DNA of 64,000 nucleotides from Brasenia schreberi (Eukaryota > Streptophyta > Magnoliopsida > Nymphaeales > Cabombaceae), in assembly GCA_036023115.1 (NCBI GenBank), contig JAYKKT010000073.1:18166501-18230500 (forward strand), in the 5' to 3' direction. Positions 23,791-36,895 of this stretch are shown piece after piece. The position numbers and the translations under genes are program-made. A model generated the notes under the pieces. It did no database searches and was not told where the DNA came from. It saw only the letters and a list, made by a program, of their open reading frames with translations. Numbering within the stretch: the stretch's first letter is position 1; every line of letters begins with the position of its first letter.

Positions 23791-25268
23791 TGAGAGTTGA
23801 TAGACTCTCATTCATGCTTGGTTCTTATTCATTATTCATTATGTATATTGTCTATCTCTTGTCAATATTAAAGTATATATATGTGTATGTATGCGTGTTA
23901 GGCAAGAGTTATTTGAGTAGGTCATATTCTTTGTCATCGATATGCTTGATCTTGTATCCTATTAATAATTTAAAAACCATTATTTTCTTTTATCATACCC
24001 TGTACCAATGCTTAGTGGTTTCCCTTTGGCTCGTACAAAATGTTCACCATCTACATCTACTTTCGCACATTTTGCCGATGTCTTCATATAGTATTCTCCA
24101 TACGTTCAACTTTAATAATCATTTCTCTCCCATTTTATTTGCATTAACTTTCTGTTCTTAATAATTTCATTCAAATTCAGTCTTTTCCATACAGCCAAAC
24201 ATTTGCTTCGATCTTCATTTTTGTCACTGGAACCTTTTGCAGTAACTAGGACTGCCCAACACTTTCATTTCTCGTACAATGCATACTCAATCTTCATAAC
24301 AACAATTTAACCACGATAATTTCATTCTTATCCCATCTTACCTTAATTTTCTTGTTTAGACTTCTTATCTTAATTTTCCCATAGCACATGAAATCGACAA
24401 CTAAGCGATGATGCTGCAACTGCCAAGAATTGAAAGCCCAGAATGATTGCACATTGGCACATACAAGGTCGAGCCTATTTGTCTAGAATTCTTAGCATCA
24501 AGAGTTCACATTCTGAAGTGAATTCTCAATAATGTGCTTTTTCGTAGTTATAAACTGGAGAAATTAGCTAAGAGAAAAAGAAAATCTTGGAAGGACCATC
24601 TCTTACCCTTCCCCAAGATCGATATAATTTTACATAATAATCTTTTTCATGGATATACGTGATAGGGATCTGTCTCAACCCCGCTGCCTTAAATATAAAG
24701 AGAAAACGTGCTTCTCAAGTAATTGTGATCTTTGCAAACTCATGTTACTTGTCTGTGGATTTGGTGTGATCAACACTGCATACTGACTTCAGGGAAGTAA
24801 TGTTCTATCCACGGAAGTGCATGCATTTGTTCTCAATATTGCTTCGAGTCTTTGTACGAAAGTCGACAATCCTTGATGTATAATTACTATTCGCTCTTCC
24901 TTTCTAGTTTCTGGTGGAAGGATGTCCGCTTATCATCGAAGAAAACATAGGCCTACCTGCAGGAAGAGCAATAGCTCACCTGGCAACTGGGTCGATTCAC
25001 AAGTTAAGATCATGAGATCGATATGATGGCCATGCAAACGGCTTCGGCCTTCGTATATTAGTTTCATCATCATTAAGCTGCACGTTAGTTTGATGATGTC
25101 CATGATATGATATTAGGAAATTGGGGAGTAGCCAGTTTTTCTCCAAACGTGGATTCAATAATTACTCTCATATACAAGCTGCCCAAATTGATTGGATGAT
25201 ACAAATGGATTTCCACATTCTCAAGGCATCATTTACAGTATAAATGCACGTCTTCTGCTAGCCTGCAT
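23791..25268. other. Intergenic stretch downstream of the MINDY gene
   Basis: Mostly AT-rich sequence without recognised families. One coding-looking segment on the plus strand at 24908-25015 follows an acceptor-like TTTCTAG and reads GCPLIIEENIGLPAGRAIAH before stopping. I do not recognise it and found no partner exon. The 3' end of the minus-strand MINDY transcript must lie somewhere below 25269. Confidence 0.4.
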
Positions 25269-28200
25269 TTACATCACAAAACACTTCTCTTTTGATTTTG
25301 CTTCTTGTCTGGGAGCCAAAGGAGCGGCAGTCCGGCGAACCTGCAAAGATCACGAAGAGTCAATGGAATTTGCACTGAACAAGGATTTTAACAACTTACT
25401 CTTCAAAATCAGAAGATCTGAAACATGTTTTTGGTTATCCTGACCATGCATGTTGTATCCCTACATTAGTAGGTTTCTTAAAGGAAAAATTGAAAACCCA
25501 CCAAAACTAAAACCAAGCTGCATCTCACACTGTGGAGTTGGCTATATAGATTCTTGTTCATCATTGTGCTCTATCTCCTATCGTAATAGTATTCAACTTC
25601 GAAACAGTAAGATCATGTTTTTCATCTCCTGTGAGACACCTGAGGCCTTCCTCTGCCTCTTTGGAGTGTCTGCCACCTAGTTGTTCATGCCTTCTTATTA
25701 GAGCTCCGGTGACAACCTCTGCAAATTTCCACACCACCTAAATGCCTGTCATTTTATTTTGCATAGTGATTCACTCGACAACATGCATGATCATGCTACC
25801 GAGCTGTCACATGTATGGGCGCATTAAGTCCATGGCTGTTGCTAACCAGCACCCAGAAGTCCATGCAAGATATAGTTTCATCCTCTTATGGGAAAACATA
25901 GATACATATAAAATCAGCCTCTTAAGTCGTTTTGGTTTTGGGTTTATGGGTTGTAATGCCATGTACCAGTTGTTACTTGAAACGGTTACTGTTGCTTCAT
26001 CAGAGTTAACACCACATTTGCGATTGAGGGACTTAAAACAGAAAAGGGAAGGGACACCAATAAATATATATATATATATATATATAGCTTCTTAAGAGGC
26101 TGATTTAATGTTCATCAACATTCCTGGTATCATACATATCTTCTTCAAGGGTATATATATAGCTTCTTAAGGGGCCAATTTAATGTTCATCAACATTCTT
26201 GGTATCATACATAGCTTCTTCAAGGGTAGAGCCAAATACCACAGAAACATACGTAGAATAACAAATTAAACTTGCAAAATCCTCACTTATGGAAAAGATT
26301 ATGATTTCATTAAAATCAAATTTTTACCTCTGGGCCCGTAACAAGTCTTGAACCAACATGAACAGATGGTTGCTGTAAAATCCGTGAATTCTGATGTTCT
26401 GGTTGATTTCCAAATTCCTGCTGTTGAAGTGCTATTGCCAATTGCAGATCGGAACTGTCAAAATAAATCCCATATGCACATATTAGCCATTTATTAAAGC
26501 AAAAGGCACCACAAACGCCTAGGTAGAACTACGGTTCTGTTAATAAGGAGTATGTAGGTTGTCACTAAAACCTATGATACAAATTTCATGATCCCATAAA
26601 TTGAGCATCTTTCCTTGGTTTACTAAGTTTGATTTAGCAGCATCTCAGAAAGGGAATCAACTCAGAATGGAAAACTCCTGACTTGCTACTGTTCTCATTA
26701 ACCATGAGCTAAGGTTCAAAGAAGAACAAAGAATGCCTAAGAGATGGCAAGAATAAAACTCAAGACCATTCGGTATTTCAAAAACATCCATTTTATTATT
26801 ATTCATATATGATGTATAAAGGGCATTGCAAATAACCAGGAATTACTTTGTGCGCTTACCTCATAGAATCTGTCAATGCAGCTTTATCCATACTAGCAAG
26901 GTAATCCTGAACCATTAAACAAGTTAAACAGATACTCGTTACTGTTGTTGCCAACATTAAGTAACACGCTAAAACTAAATGATTGAATATGAAGAAGACT
27001 ACTTACGGCAGTACTATTCATGGCATTTTGTTCATCCCACGACCTACTGGTGCCATTGCCAACCTTAAATTCTTCAAAATTTCCAGTCATAAACACTGTA
27101 TCTCCATTCACCTGACCAAATGGGTTACCAGGTATCAGCATTTACAGAATCTGGGTTAATCAGCAAAAGGGCAAACCATCTACCGTATGCTTAGTTGCCC
27201 ATGCATCAGCATTAAGGAACCAAGTTAGGAGCTACCATGAATAGGTTGATAAATGATCGAGCTGCCCAATCTCTAATATCATACAACTAAATAGTAACTT
27301 GTGATTGTTTATTAACTTGCCTTTGTATTCAAGGTTTAAGAGAATTTTGATTTTTTTTATCAAAGAGTCTACCTTGTGATCCTAGTGATCTTGCAATCTT
27401 TGGTTATACGCATATCTTTAGTATGCAATCTAAAAGTTAAGTCCATTGTTGAGCATCTAGGCTTCTATAGCAAGGAGCCCAGCCTTTAACAAAAGGCTTG
27501 GCTTGTAACACTTAGGCAGGGATAGCGTTTACACTCACAACACTTGATCAGGATGCCCCAAAACAGCTTAGTGAGTTAAAATCCTCTATATCACTATAGT
27601 AATTTATGCGACAATGTGCATATCACTAAAGTAAGAGGCACCGTTTTCCTTTAGGGTTAAAACCAGTTAAGGGTTTATTTGTTTGTTCCGTTTTCTATAA
27701 GATTATGCCTCAGAGAACATTTGAACAATTAAATGGAGTTGTTTCAATATTTTACTCAAGGTGTTGTAATTAAATCAACTATTGGCATTGAACATTTGCA
27801 ACCTTTATTAGGTACTTGAATCATATTTGGTCGATCAAGCCAGAGTTGTTTCAATACAGCCCTGTAACTGAATTAGCTATAAAAATCTTCAAGTGCCTTT
27901 CATAGGATACATGATTCCTGATTAATCATCAATATTTAAAAGTCAACGTCACACTTTTTCTGTTTTCCATTTCATAAGTCCATATAAGTTTACTCTTGAG
28001 CAGCGCCACTGCAAGGAATGTTCTCACAGCATAACTACCACACATCTTGACACCTCTCTAGATGGTGGATACCACATCCAACTATAAAAATGTCAAGCAG
28101 ATGGCCATCAAAGCAGGAGATATAAGCTCACAAGTAGATATTTCATGGAAACTTCATGCAGAAGCAAACTATGCCTCACCAATCTGTTATATTGGCACAT

Positions 28201-31200
28201 TCAACCTTCAAAGGAATGAATAACGTAAAATATAAAGGAGAAAAAGCAGATCAAAAGCCATACTGAAAACAAAACCTTGCCTCATTCAACTTCTCCCAGA
28301 CCAAATCGGACTGGTTAATGTAACCCTGGTCAGTTGCTAACAAGTAAAGTTGCCCTTCATGCTACAATAATGGAATAGCAAATTAGATCCTAATAAATTA
28401 TTTCCAGAACAAAATATAATAAAAGTTGTGTACAAACCACTACTAGAGATGCAACAACATCATATAATTTTGAATAGACAGCCTAACTGCCAATTCTTAT
28501 CCAATCTAGATCTCACTCTGGGTCAAAAATCTATTATTTTCATAGGGAAAATACAAAGCTGGTCACATTAGACTGAGACTTATTATCTTGTTGACCGTTT
28601 CTGCTCAGAAGCAAATGCAGATTTGAATAAAGAACATGGGTCTGACATTACGGACCAAGATCTAGCTTGAGACTCTCATTGGTATGTATTCCTGTGAATA
28701 ATACAAGACCCGTGATGAATATGAGATCAACTGACCTTGAACATAGTGTTGAAATGGTTATTACGGAAAAAGACACAGAGCGCGTGTTCCTTCAGATGTT
28801 CCTGCAGGTAAAATAAGCTGCATACAGGGACAAGGAATGAGCTTAGGAGGGAAAAAAGAAATGTATTGCACAATATACTGTCATGTGTATGAAATCAATA
28901 CCCATATATGGTCAACTGGCTTGAGCTATTGGTCAAGAAATGTTGTATCAATTCTCCTGGAGGAAGAACAAAAGAATGAATAACTCATCATACGAGCCAT
29001 ACAAAGAATACAGCTAAATTAAAAGACGAAGAAATTAAAAGAATGATGATTAACACAATCTACCTTCTCTTGCAGCCAGAGCCTCTGGCTCATTACATGG
29101 TCGTGCATCTTCATCAATGGGTTGACTTCCACAATCATCTTCCTTATCTTTATCTGCTTGTTTGGCAAGTACCATTTCCCCTTCATACATGGGTTCTTGG
29201 TCCTGGTACATGGTAAGACATGTATCTTGCACAACATCCTCACCTTCATATATTGGTTCACTACCATCTAAGCTAGAATTTGTATCAATATGCACATCAA
29301 GAACATCTTGGTCACCGTCAAAATTGGAAATCTCTGCATCTGTATCTGTGACAATGGAAGGGGCATTTTTCTCAGATTTTACAACCAAATGGTTCAAAGC
29401 ATCTTCAGGACCTTTTTGGGGAAAAATCTGCTCCTGCTTTAAGCTATATGAGTGGCTTTCACATGTACCGCTTGGAGGAGAGGCACCTGAACCATCAGGG
29501 AAAACGAATGGTTCAGCTTCACCAGATGTATTAGGTGTATATTCCTCTTCCAAACAACCGGATATCACATGTCTTCCAGATGGCTGAAGCTTCAAACTTT
29601 CAGATCCATTGTTGGAAAATGAAATACTAGCCTCACATGCAGTATCGAGCGAACACGCACCACTACTTGAAGTAGTAAATGTGGTGGCTTCCTCATGTTT
29701 ATGTTCCTCTGTCTCAAAGGGCCTATGATCCTCAATGCCCCTGGAGTCCTCTTCTAATTCAAAAACACATACAGGTTCAGAAGTTAATATAACATTATTT
29801 TCATTTGCATCATGAGGAAGATGTCCATCCACCAAATCTGAAAGATCAGCCTTTGACAATTCCAAGACTTGCATAATTTGTTCTGCCTCCTGAGCATCTC
29901 CCTTTCTTCTGTTTTGGTGAAGAGCAATGGCAACTGGAGGATCTTCAAAAGATCTAACTTTTGAAAGGCATGGAGAAGGAACTCCGAGTGTTGCAGTTGT
30001 TGCAGCCGCAAAATCTACACAATCTTCATCAGAGATTCCTTTCTTTTGTATATTGCATGCTTCAAGGGCCACAAGTTTCTCCAAAAGAGTATTATAAGAG
30101 TTTGATCCGATGACAGAGGCAGTATCAGTATCCTGATATAGAACAAGCCAAATACATCAATGACTACAATCAAGAATCCTTTTGAACTTGCAGCACAAAC
30201 CTATGCAAAAGTGCATGATAGAAAGATATAGCAAGAACTCTCACATAGAGCAAAACATATTGGTGCGACAAATACCTGAGGATCTAGTATCCAACCATGA
30301 ACAAGGTCAATTTCCAGAAGATCAAATATAGCACAGGCTGGGGTGAACTCAAAGTCACGAATGCTGAGAAAAAATAAAAGCATATTTTCACTCGTTTACA
30401 AACATTTATCATTTGGAGCATATCATTGTATAAATAAAAAGCCCATTCATATGAAAAGGATCATAACGCGCACTTCCTGAAACGAACATTGACATCTATT
30501 CCAGTTGCAAGAGAAGGGACAAGGTCAATAGCATCTGCAATGTTCTGCAATTGATTTTTTACATATTCAGCATCTTTATTCTGCAACGAAAGAGAAGGAA
30601 TGTCATTCGTCCGACATTCCGAATGCCATGGCCGACCCGTAGACTGACAGAAGAGGATCTATTAAATTGAGGAACTAGGAAATCTGATGGGTACCTCTGC
30701 ATTGTTGTTAGCATCTAGCAATCTTTCAGCAACAAGATGAAGTAGTCGTTGCTGTGAGACATCAGGTGCATCCAAACTGAGGTCCAAATTGTTCCGTAGT
30801 GATAATACATTGCCTGTTGCACAGTTGAGACAGAAGTTACGTGTTGCATGTACATGACATGCTCAGCAAAACAGTTCCTCCATGCACATGTGCCCCATGC
30901 CGATCAAACACCAAATAACCTTGATGGATCATGCAGAGGCCAACAATTATGTATGGCGTTGTGGCGTTATGAACTGTCATTGATGCTGCAAAAAGGCTCT
31001 TCCCGACTCATTCTACAGGATCACGAAAGATGTTCCTATAAAGTAATCAATTTTAGAGTGGCATACAAATGCCCTCAATCAGTGTAACCGCACAGTATAT
31101 ACATCCTTTGGAAGACCCATCTTCGGGGTCCATGGAATGTCAACTCACAGACCTGGACAATAAGTTCGCCCTGATAGATTTTTTAGTTGGCAATGGTTTC

Positions 31201-31923
31201 TAACTCTGTTTCATCATATTAGGAGATTGTGTTTCCTATGTATGACACGTAAATATGCAGCACATTGACTAAAGTGGCTCATGTAGTACGATTCATCTAT
31301 CAAAAAATGAACGGACTCATGGTCCATGAGTTTCATGTTTGCAATTGATGAGAGACTCCTGTAGTAAATTACCATCATTCATTTTCACTCTAAAAGCTAT
31401 ATCAAATAAGGATTGCTAAAGACGCACCTATAGCGTACTGTTAATGGAGACTACATTTTGATGGTTATTTAATGTATTTGTCCATTGGGTGAAAGAAAGA
31501 CAAAAAGAGACTCACTGTGAGGTTCCCATTGGCCTTACTTAATGTACTTTTCTCCTAATCAAAGAAAATACTTTATAACTTAAAGCATCTCAAGAGCAAG
31601 CCACAATTCCCCACACTCCCAAACCGAGATATGATACACGAGAACTAGTCTAGCACGATTAGAAAATAAAGTGAGACCATGGAACGGGAGGACATATCAA
31701 TAAGAAAAGAAAACCCTAAGATACAGAACGACTGCTAATGAAATGAACAAGTTTCCGGACATGAAATTTCAAAAACAATAGAAATCTCACATATAGCCAA
31801 AAGAGGGCACGGCCCGTTATCGTTTTGCAAGACGATGGGAACCGTCCGATCGAAGAAATTGACCATCTTGATCTTGTGTGAATCGCTCTTGGGCTGCTCT
31901 ATCCTTTGCTCCTCGTTCGCCAT
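25269..31923 (-). CDS. MINDY/FAM63-type deubiquitinase (K48-linkage-selective ubiquitin hydrolase family)
   Basis: Exons: 31923-31791, 30813-30695, 30580-30474, 30363-30276, 30132-29064, 28956-28902, 28817-28736, 28361-28281, 27111-27007, 26906-26860, 26454-26328, 25340-25269. All phases agree and give 694 codons. MINDY enzymes are cysteine proteases that trim K48-linked polyubiquitin. Catalytic landmarks: VLQNDNGPCPLLAICN (Cys39, Gln33) and VFFRNNHFNTM (His545), followed by LYLLATDQGYINQSDLVWEK. A poorly conserved acidic insert (about residues 190-505, mostly exon 5) separates the two halves of the catalytic domain. DLQLAIALQQQEF (630-642) resembles a ubiquitin-interacting motif, and the protein ends CFVM, a possible prenylation box. 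The start is the only in-frame ATG before the domain (MANEEQRIEQ). Intron 8 has a GC donor; all other introns are GT-AG. It appears intact. Introns 1, 8 and 11 are each about 1 kb. Confidence 0.92.
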
Positions 31924-32116
31924 CGAAGAACCCAAAAAATAAATATCCCCAAATTCACAGAATTATAAGCAAGTAAGTGCGACGAACAAAGGAAATCTAC
32001 AAGTGAAAGGAAGAGGGCCTCAGTGGCGCCGGAAATTTGCAGAGTGAGAGAGGACGAAGAAAAAGTGAAGAAAAAATAAAAGAAGAGGGAGATCTTTCGA
32101 AACGGTCATTTTATCG

Positions 32117-32126
32117 TATTTATAAC
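32117..32126 (-). promoter_or_regulatory. Probable TATA box of the MINDY gene
   Basis: The minus strand reads TTATAAATAC about 195 nt upstream of the start codon. That would put transcription start near 32090 and give a 5' leader of roughly 165 nt, which is purine-rich (GAGAGAGGACGAAGAAAAAG). Inferred from position only. Confidence 0.4.
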
Positions 32127-32499
32127 GTGATAAACGTACGGGCACTGGGATATACTCAAATGTCAACCGTGGGGATGAGACTTATGTGAACTTATTGAAC
32201 TCCAAAAACAAGTCCAGAGAATGAAATTTTGACACGTAAACAACTCCTTATACATGTAATGCGAAACTGAAGATTGGAGGGCGTCCTACTTTTGTACAGC
32301 TGTCAGTTTTCCTCGTGGGACCTTGACTTTCAATCTGCCAGATCGTTTAATCGTCGGTTCATCGGGGAATTCAGTCATTCCGCTTACAGATTTGCCCTCA
32401 AAGATTCCAGTAAATTACACTATTTTCTTCCTTGTTACTCCAGCTAACCAGACGCACCAAGTTCTTGGCTGAAGGGTTCTCTTTTGAACAAACTAATTC

Positions 32500-32631
32500 G
32501 CCATTATACTTTTTTCTTTTTGTTACAAGAGGAGGCCGAAGCCTAGCACACTCACCCTCTAAGAATCGAACTCCCGTGCTGGAGCGTGTCTAGTCATGGA
32601 ACTGACGCTCTTGGGTGTTTTGGCCATTATA
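32500..32631 (-). mobile_element. SINE-like element A with target-site duplication
   Basis: The 114-bp body at 32509-32622 is flanked by GCCATTATA (32500-32508 and 32623-32631). Read on the minus strand it contains GAGTTCGATTC, a good polymerase III B box, then GGCTTCGGCCTCCTCTTG and an A-rich tail. The same 3' segment recurs in copies B to E in this window, so this is a small non-coding retroposon family. No convincing A box is seen; it may be 5'-truncated. Confidence 0.6.
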
Positions 32632-32950
32632 GTTTTGAACAAAAAAATCGAGTAAATGCAAAATCAAACTACATCGACTCAATTTTTTTCCAGTTAGGTT
32701 CAGTATTTGGATATTTTGGTTCTAAATTTTAAATAAACTTATTTAATTTGTTCTGTTTGATTTTGGTAGTTCAAACCCAACAATTAACCGAACCGACAGA
32801 ATTATCAATCTTAGGAGTAAAAGAAAGGCATACACCAATGTGTTACCTGGTCTTGGTTGTTTTGATTTTTCATACTAACACTTTTCATGTTATCAAAGTA
32901 TCACTTATTAGCATTAATTGAATTTGTCTTTTTGTATCAATATGTGTTAC

Positions 32951-33249
32951 AATAATAACTAAGTCTCAACTCATACTAGATGGAATTGGTCACATAGATT
33001 CTTTGTTTTCATAAAATTCGATCATGTGACATGCTAACAATTACTCAACTCATTCTTTATTTTTCCTTCCAACACTTTTGTGCTTTTATCTCTCTTTTAA
33101 CATTTTCATAATCTAGTTTCTCGTACTTTTTTACCAGAGCTTCCTTTCATTACCTTTCTACGTGTTTAAATCATCTTAACCTATTTTCTCTCATTTTATC
33201 ATCTATTAGTGTCACTCCTTATTTGTTCCTAGTAACCTCATTATGCATC
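32951..33249 (-). mobile_element. Old 3' fragment of the RTE-type LINE
   Basis: Starting with 'aataactaag', this segment follows the 3' ends of LINE copies 1-3 base by base with about one difference in five. It runs through the region coding the terminal [15 protein letters not shown] tail and stops at the point matching copy 2 near 13256. It is the most diverged LINE copy here. No target-site duplication was found. Confidence 0.75.
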
Positions 33250-34700
33250 AAGACGTGTTATATGATATAAAATTCAATTGGGGTTAAGGGTTTAGAGAAA
33301 ATAGATTATAATCAAGAACCAAACCGACCACATTGTTTCAGTTTGGCTCAATTCATTTACCTCTATAATTTGGTTTGCTTTTGGTTAGTGAATGCTTCTT
33401 GGACTCATTTTTAGGTTATTTCAATGCACACCTCTACTTCAAAGTCCTTTTTTTGTGGTCAACTCTACTTGTTGTCTCCATGGAAATCTAGACTCTAAAC
33501 AAAAGCTGGACCGGTTCATTATCAATGGAAACCAGTTTGTTTGATTGGCTTGACCACTGAACTATAAATTTCTTTGTCTAAGTCGATCTACATTCAATTG
33601 GAAGTTTCCCCTTCTTTTCCAAAGCACTGATTTATATATGTAGTTATATAGGATCAGGCCTATAAGAAGATCCAATTTTTCAAACCAAGGCAAGTGACAC
33701 TTGTGGCCGAAATGAAAGATAAAATGAGACTTGCTTGTGATGGTTTGCACATTTGAAAAGAAAGCGGACTACAACTAAGGTGATGACAAATTAGATGGTG
33801 ACAGAGCTCGGTAACAAATGAAACCCTCTCTCTCTCTCTCTCTATGGGTGCTGGTTTGCTCTGCTGATAAGATTTGAACACAAGACCTTGCTTGAGGGAA
33901 ACAAGTGTCCAATCACTTAGGGTCAGGTTCTTTGGAGTGGCTGCCATCTACAAGTTGGAATAATAAAATATGGAGTTGAAGAGTTGTGGCCCTGCACGCC
34001 TGCTCCTGTCATAGACTTCTCTCTACTCTCGAATCACAAGTATATTTTCTTCTCCCGTTTTTTCTTTTATTTTTAGGAGAAATTTCGATATATTAATGCG
34101 TGTTTCCTAACATTAATCCAGGAACAGCAATTTTCCGTTTCGGGTCCTCGTCTCGTGTTCATGTCAAAAGCACCTCAATCTGAAGAATTCGGCACTTTTG
34201 ATGTCTCATTGTGTATTTTGTGTCTCTCTAAAGTTTCTTTCGTGCTTGTTGCATAGCCAGCGGTTTTCTTTTTCTGGCTATGTTTGTATCGTGGCATTTT
34301 GTGATTGTGTACCAAAAAAAAAAAAGTTAACCTGAACATGACCACATTTTGTTTGTATTGGATGAAGTTCTGTTCATCATACGCCTTTTTTAAATCAATT
34401 CAATTTTTATTATAAAATAACATTTCTCGCCTGTATGTGCCTCATCATCTGTAGGATATCTTGGGCGTTGCCATTATAAAAGCATTCATAAGAGTGGGTT
34501 GGTTGATTGGGAGTACCTTTATGAACTCCAACTAATCCAACATGAACCAAGCTGGTTCTACATGCTTGCCACCTTCCTACAGGCCAGACAACAATGAAAC
34601 CCTATTCAAACCAACTTGAGAGAGAGAGAGAGAGTGTCCAATTTACAGTTTTCCTTTTTGGTTTTTTCTTCTTATTTAGGCAAAGAAGATAATTAATCAC
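33250..34700. other. Intergenic DNA without a gene
   Basis: Short (TC)n tract at 33823-33842, (GA)n at 34619-34634 and a run of A at 34313-34325. Phrases such as 'aaccgaaccgac' and 'aaccaaaccgacc' recall a degenerate repeat also present near 37180. I see no open frame or RNA gene that I can support. Confidence 0.5.
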
Positions 34701-34703
34701 ATG

Positions 34704-34825
34704 CATTGGCAGATCTAAAAATTCTTTTAAGGTGGGACAAACTATGTATTATAGCACATTGATCCTATTTCTGAAATATGGGATGGGCGGATGCTCCACC
34801 TCGGTTCAATGTAGATCCGCCACTG
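34704..34825. mobile_element. Short element with CAGTGGCGGATCTA-like inverted ends
   Basis: The left end CATTGGCAGATCTA (34704-34717) pairs imperfectly with the right end TAGATCCGCCACTG (34812-34825), giving a 122-bp element. A second copy of the right-end phrase lies at about 34846-34863. Related ends appear at 46375, 50767-51032 and 59783. No clear target-site duplication was seen, so its class is unresolved. Confidence 0.35.
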
Positions 34826-35178
34826 ATTACTGGGGCTCCGCTCAACGTAGATCCGCTACTGTTTACATGAGTGGGATTGTGTTAAGAGGGGCACATCGAG
34901 TAACAGTGTCACAAACCCAATTCACATGACGACATGCTCAATTGTTTCGGTACGATTCCAGGTTCACACAACAAATTTGAGTGCTGAATCTGATAAGAGA
35001 AGAACTTGTCATAGATCTAAGTTTTTTGATAGGCTTATCTTAGATCTAAGAATCAATATGCAACCCGTAGTGTGAAAAACCTAATATACGAGATTTAGGG
35101 TTCATATCTTGTTTTGGATCAATGTTGTAAGAATCAATATCCAACATGTGTTGGGAAAGACCTAACCATATGCTACAA

Positions 35179-35320
<142 letters not shown>

Positions 35321-35664
35321 GAAAGCACGTTGCCTTTGAATGTTTTTCTCATGGGCTTATTTAAAAATATGCCGGTTGACGATCATTGTGTGTTACATGG
35401 TTATGTTTTTTCCACCTCTCTCTTTATATATATATATATATAAGATGCATGAAGCATTGGTTTTGCTGTTTCAACCACCATCCATTGCACTCTATCATCT
35501 TTCGTCCGTCATTGCCATTGCAAAGATTACCTAGAAAATATATCTCTATATTATGTAAATATGGTTTTGTGTTTTTTATGTGGTTTTGGTGACAATAACA
35601 TGGTTTTAATCAATCAAGGGTAGAAAAATAGTGAAAGAGTGAAGGGTGACAGCCTATGGTTGAA

Positions 35665-35677
35665 ACGCTGAAATCAT
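35665..35677. repeat. Target-site duplication of LINE copy 3 (left)
   Basis: ACGCTGAAATCAT is repeated exactly at 36883-36895 and abuts a (CAA)n run, the reverse of the LINE's TTG tail. Confidence 0.88.
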
Positions 35678-36882
35678 ACAACAACAACAACAACAACAAC
35701 AACTAAGCCTTTTCCCATACTAGACGGGGTCGGCTACATGGATTCTTTGTTTCCACAGATCTCTATCGTGTGCCATGTTAGCAGTTAACTCCCAATAAGC
35801 TAGATCATTCTTTATTGTTTCTTTCCAACACTTTTGTGGTCGTCCTCTACCTCTTTTAATACTTTCCAAATTTAGGTTTTCTAACCTTCTTACAGGTTCT
35901 TCTTTTGATCTTCTTTCTATATGTCCAAACCATCTTAAACGATGTTCTCTCATTTTATCCTCTATTGGTGCCACTCCTAATTTGTTTCTAATAACCTCAT
36001 TATGTATACGGTCTTTTCTTGTATGACCACTCATCCATCTCAACATCTTCATTTCTGTCACAGACATCTTTTGTACATGTTGATGATTAACTGCCCAACA
36101 CTCAGAACCATAAAACATGGCAGGCCTAACTGCTGCTCTATAATATTTACCTTTTAATTTTAGTGGTATCTTCTTGTCACAAAGAATACCTGATGCTCCT
36201 CTCCATTTTAACCAACCAGCATTAATTCTATGTGTAACATCTCCATCAATTCTTCCATCACTTTGAAAAATTGACCCTAGGTATTTAAAACTTTCCTTTT
36301 GGGGAATGCAATGTGTGTCAATTTTAATTTCTATGTCCTCTGAAGTAGCCAAATGATCAAACTTACATTCCATATATTCTGTCTTTGTTCTACTAAGTCG
36401 GAGGCCTTTGTTTTCTAATGTTTCTCTCCATAGTTCCAATTTTCTATTAACTTTTTCCTTAGACTCCTCCACTAATACAATGTCATCTGCAAATAACATA
36501 CACCAAGGTACTTCATCTTGAATATGTTTTGTTAACTCATCCATCACCATTATAAATAAGTATGGACTTAAAGTTGATCCTTGATGTAACCCAATATTAA
36601 CTTCAAAGAAGTCTGTCGTTCCTTCATGAGTCCTCACACATGTTTTTGCACCATCATACATGTCTCTTATAAGGTTAATATATGTCAATGGGATACCTCT
36701 TTTTTCCAAAGTTCTCCAAAGAACCTCCCTCGGTACCCTATCATAAGCTTTTTCTAGATCAATAAATATCATGTGAAGGTCTTTCTTTTTTGCTCTAAAA
36801 TGTTTCATAAGACGTCTCAAAAGGTGAATCGCTTCAATAGTAGATCTACCAGGCATAAATCCAAATTGGTTCTCTGTTGTAC
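35678..36882 (-). mobile_element. RTE-type LINE copy 3, 5'-truncated and young, with open RT frame
   Basis: This 1,205-bp insertion is flanked by a perfect 13-bp target-site duplication and has at least seven TTG units as its tail. One uninterrupted frame of about 385 codons ends at 35720 with RIHVADPV. It covers reverse transcriptase from [20 protein letters not shown] through [25 protein letters not shown] and the catalytic FADDIVL, then the connection and C-terminal region with [20 protein letters not shown] and [11 protein letters not shown]. The endonuclease half was never copied in, as is usual for target-primed reverse transcription that stops early. The apparent first residues (MISACT) are flanking DNA. 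The open frame suggests recent insertion and a still-active source copy elsewhere. Confidence 0.9.
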
Positions 36883-36895
36883 ACGCTGAAATCAT
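36883..36895. repeat. Target-site duplication of LINE copy 3 (right)
   Basis: Exact partner of 35665-35677, at the truncation point of the LINE. Confidence 0.88.

Noticed and set aside
29162..29587. 141-codon plus-strand frame
   Set aside because: It is the antisense shadow of MINDY exon 5, which has consistent splice phases and domain context.
31924..31935. N-terminal extension of MINDY (MGSS before MANEEQ)
   Set aside because: It would need a TTG start; the first true ATG is at 31923.
32540..32600. tRNA gene suggested by GAGTTCGATTC
   Set aside because: No cloverleaf, anticodon arm or A box fits; the B-box-like sequence is better explained by the SINE-like family.
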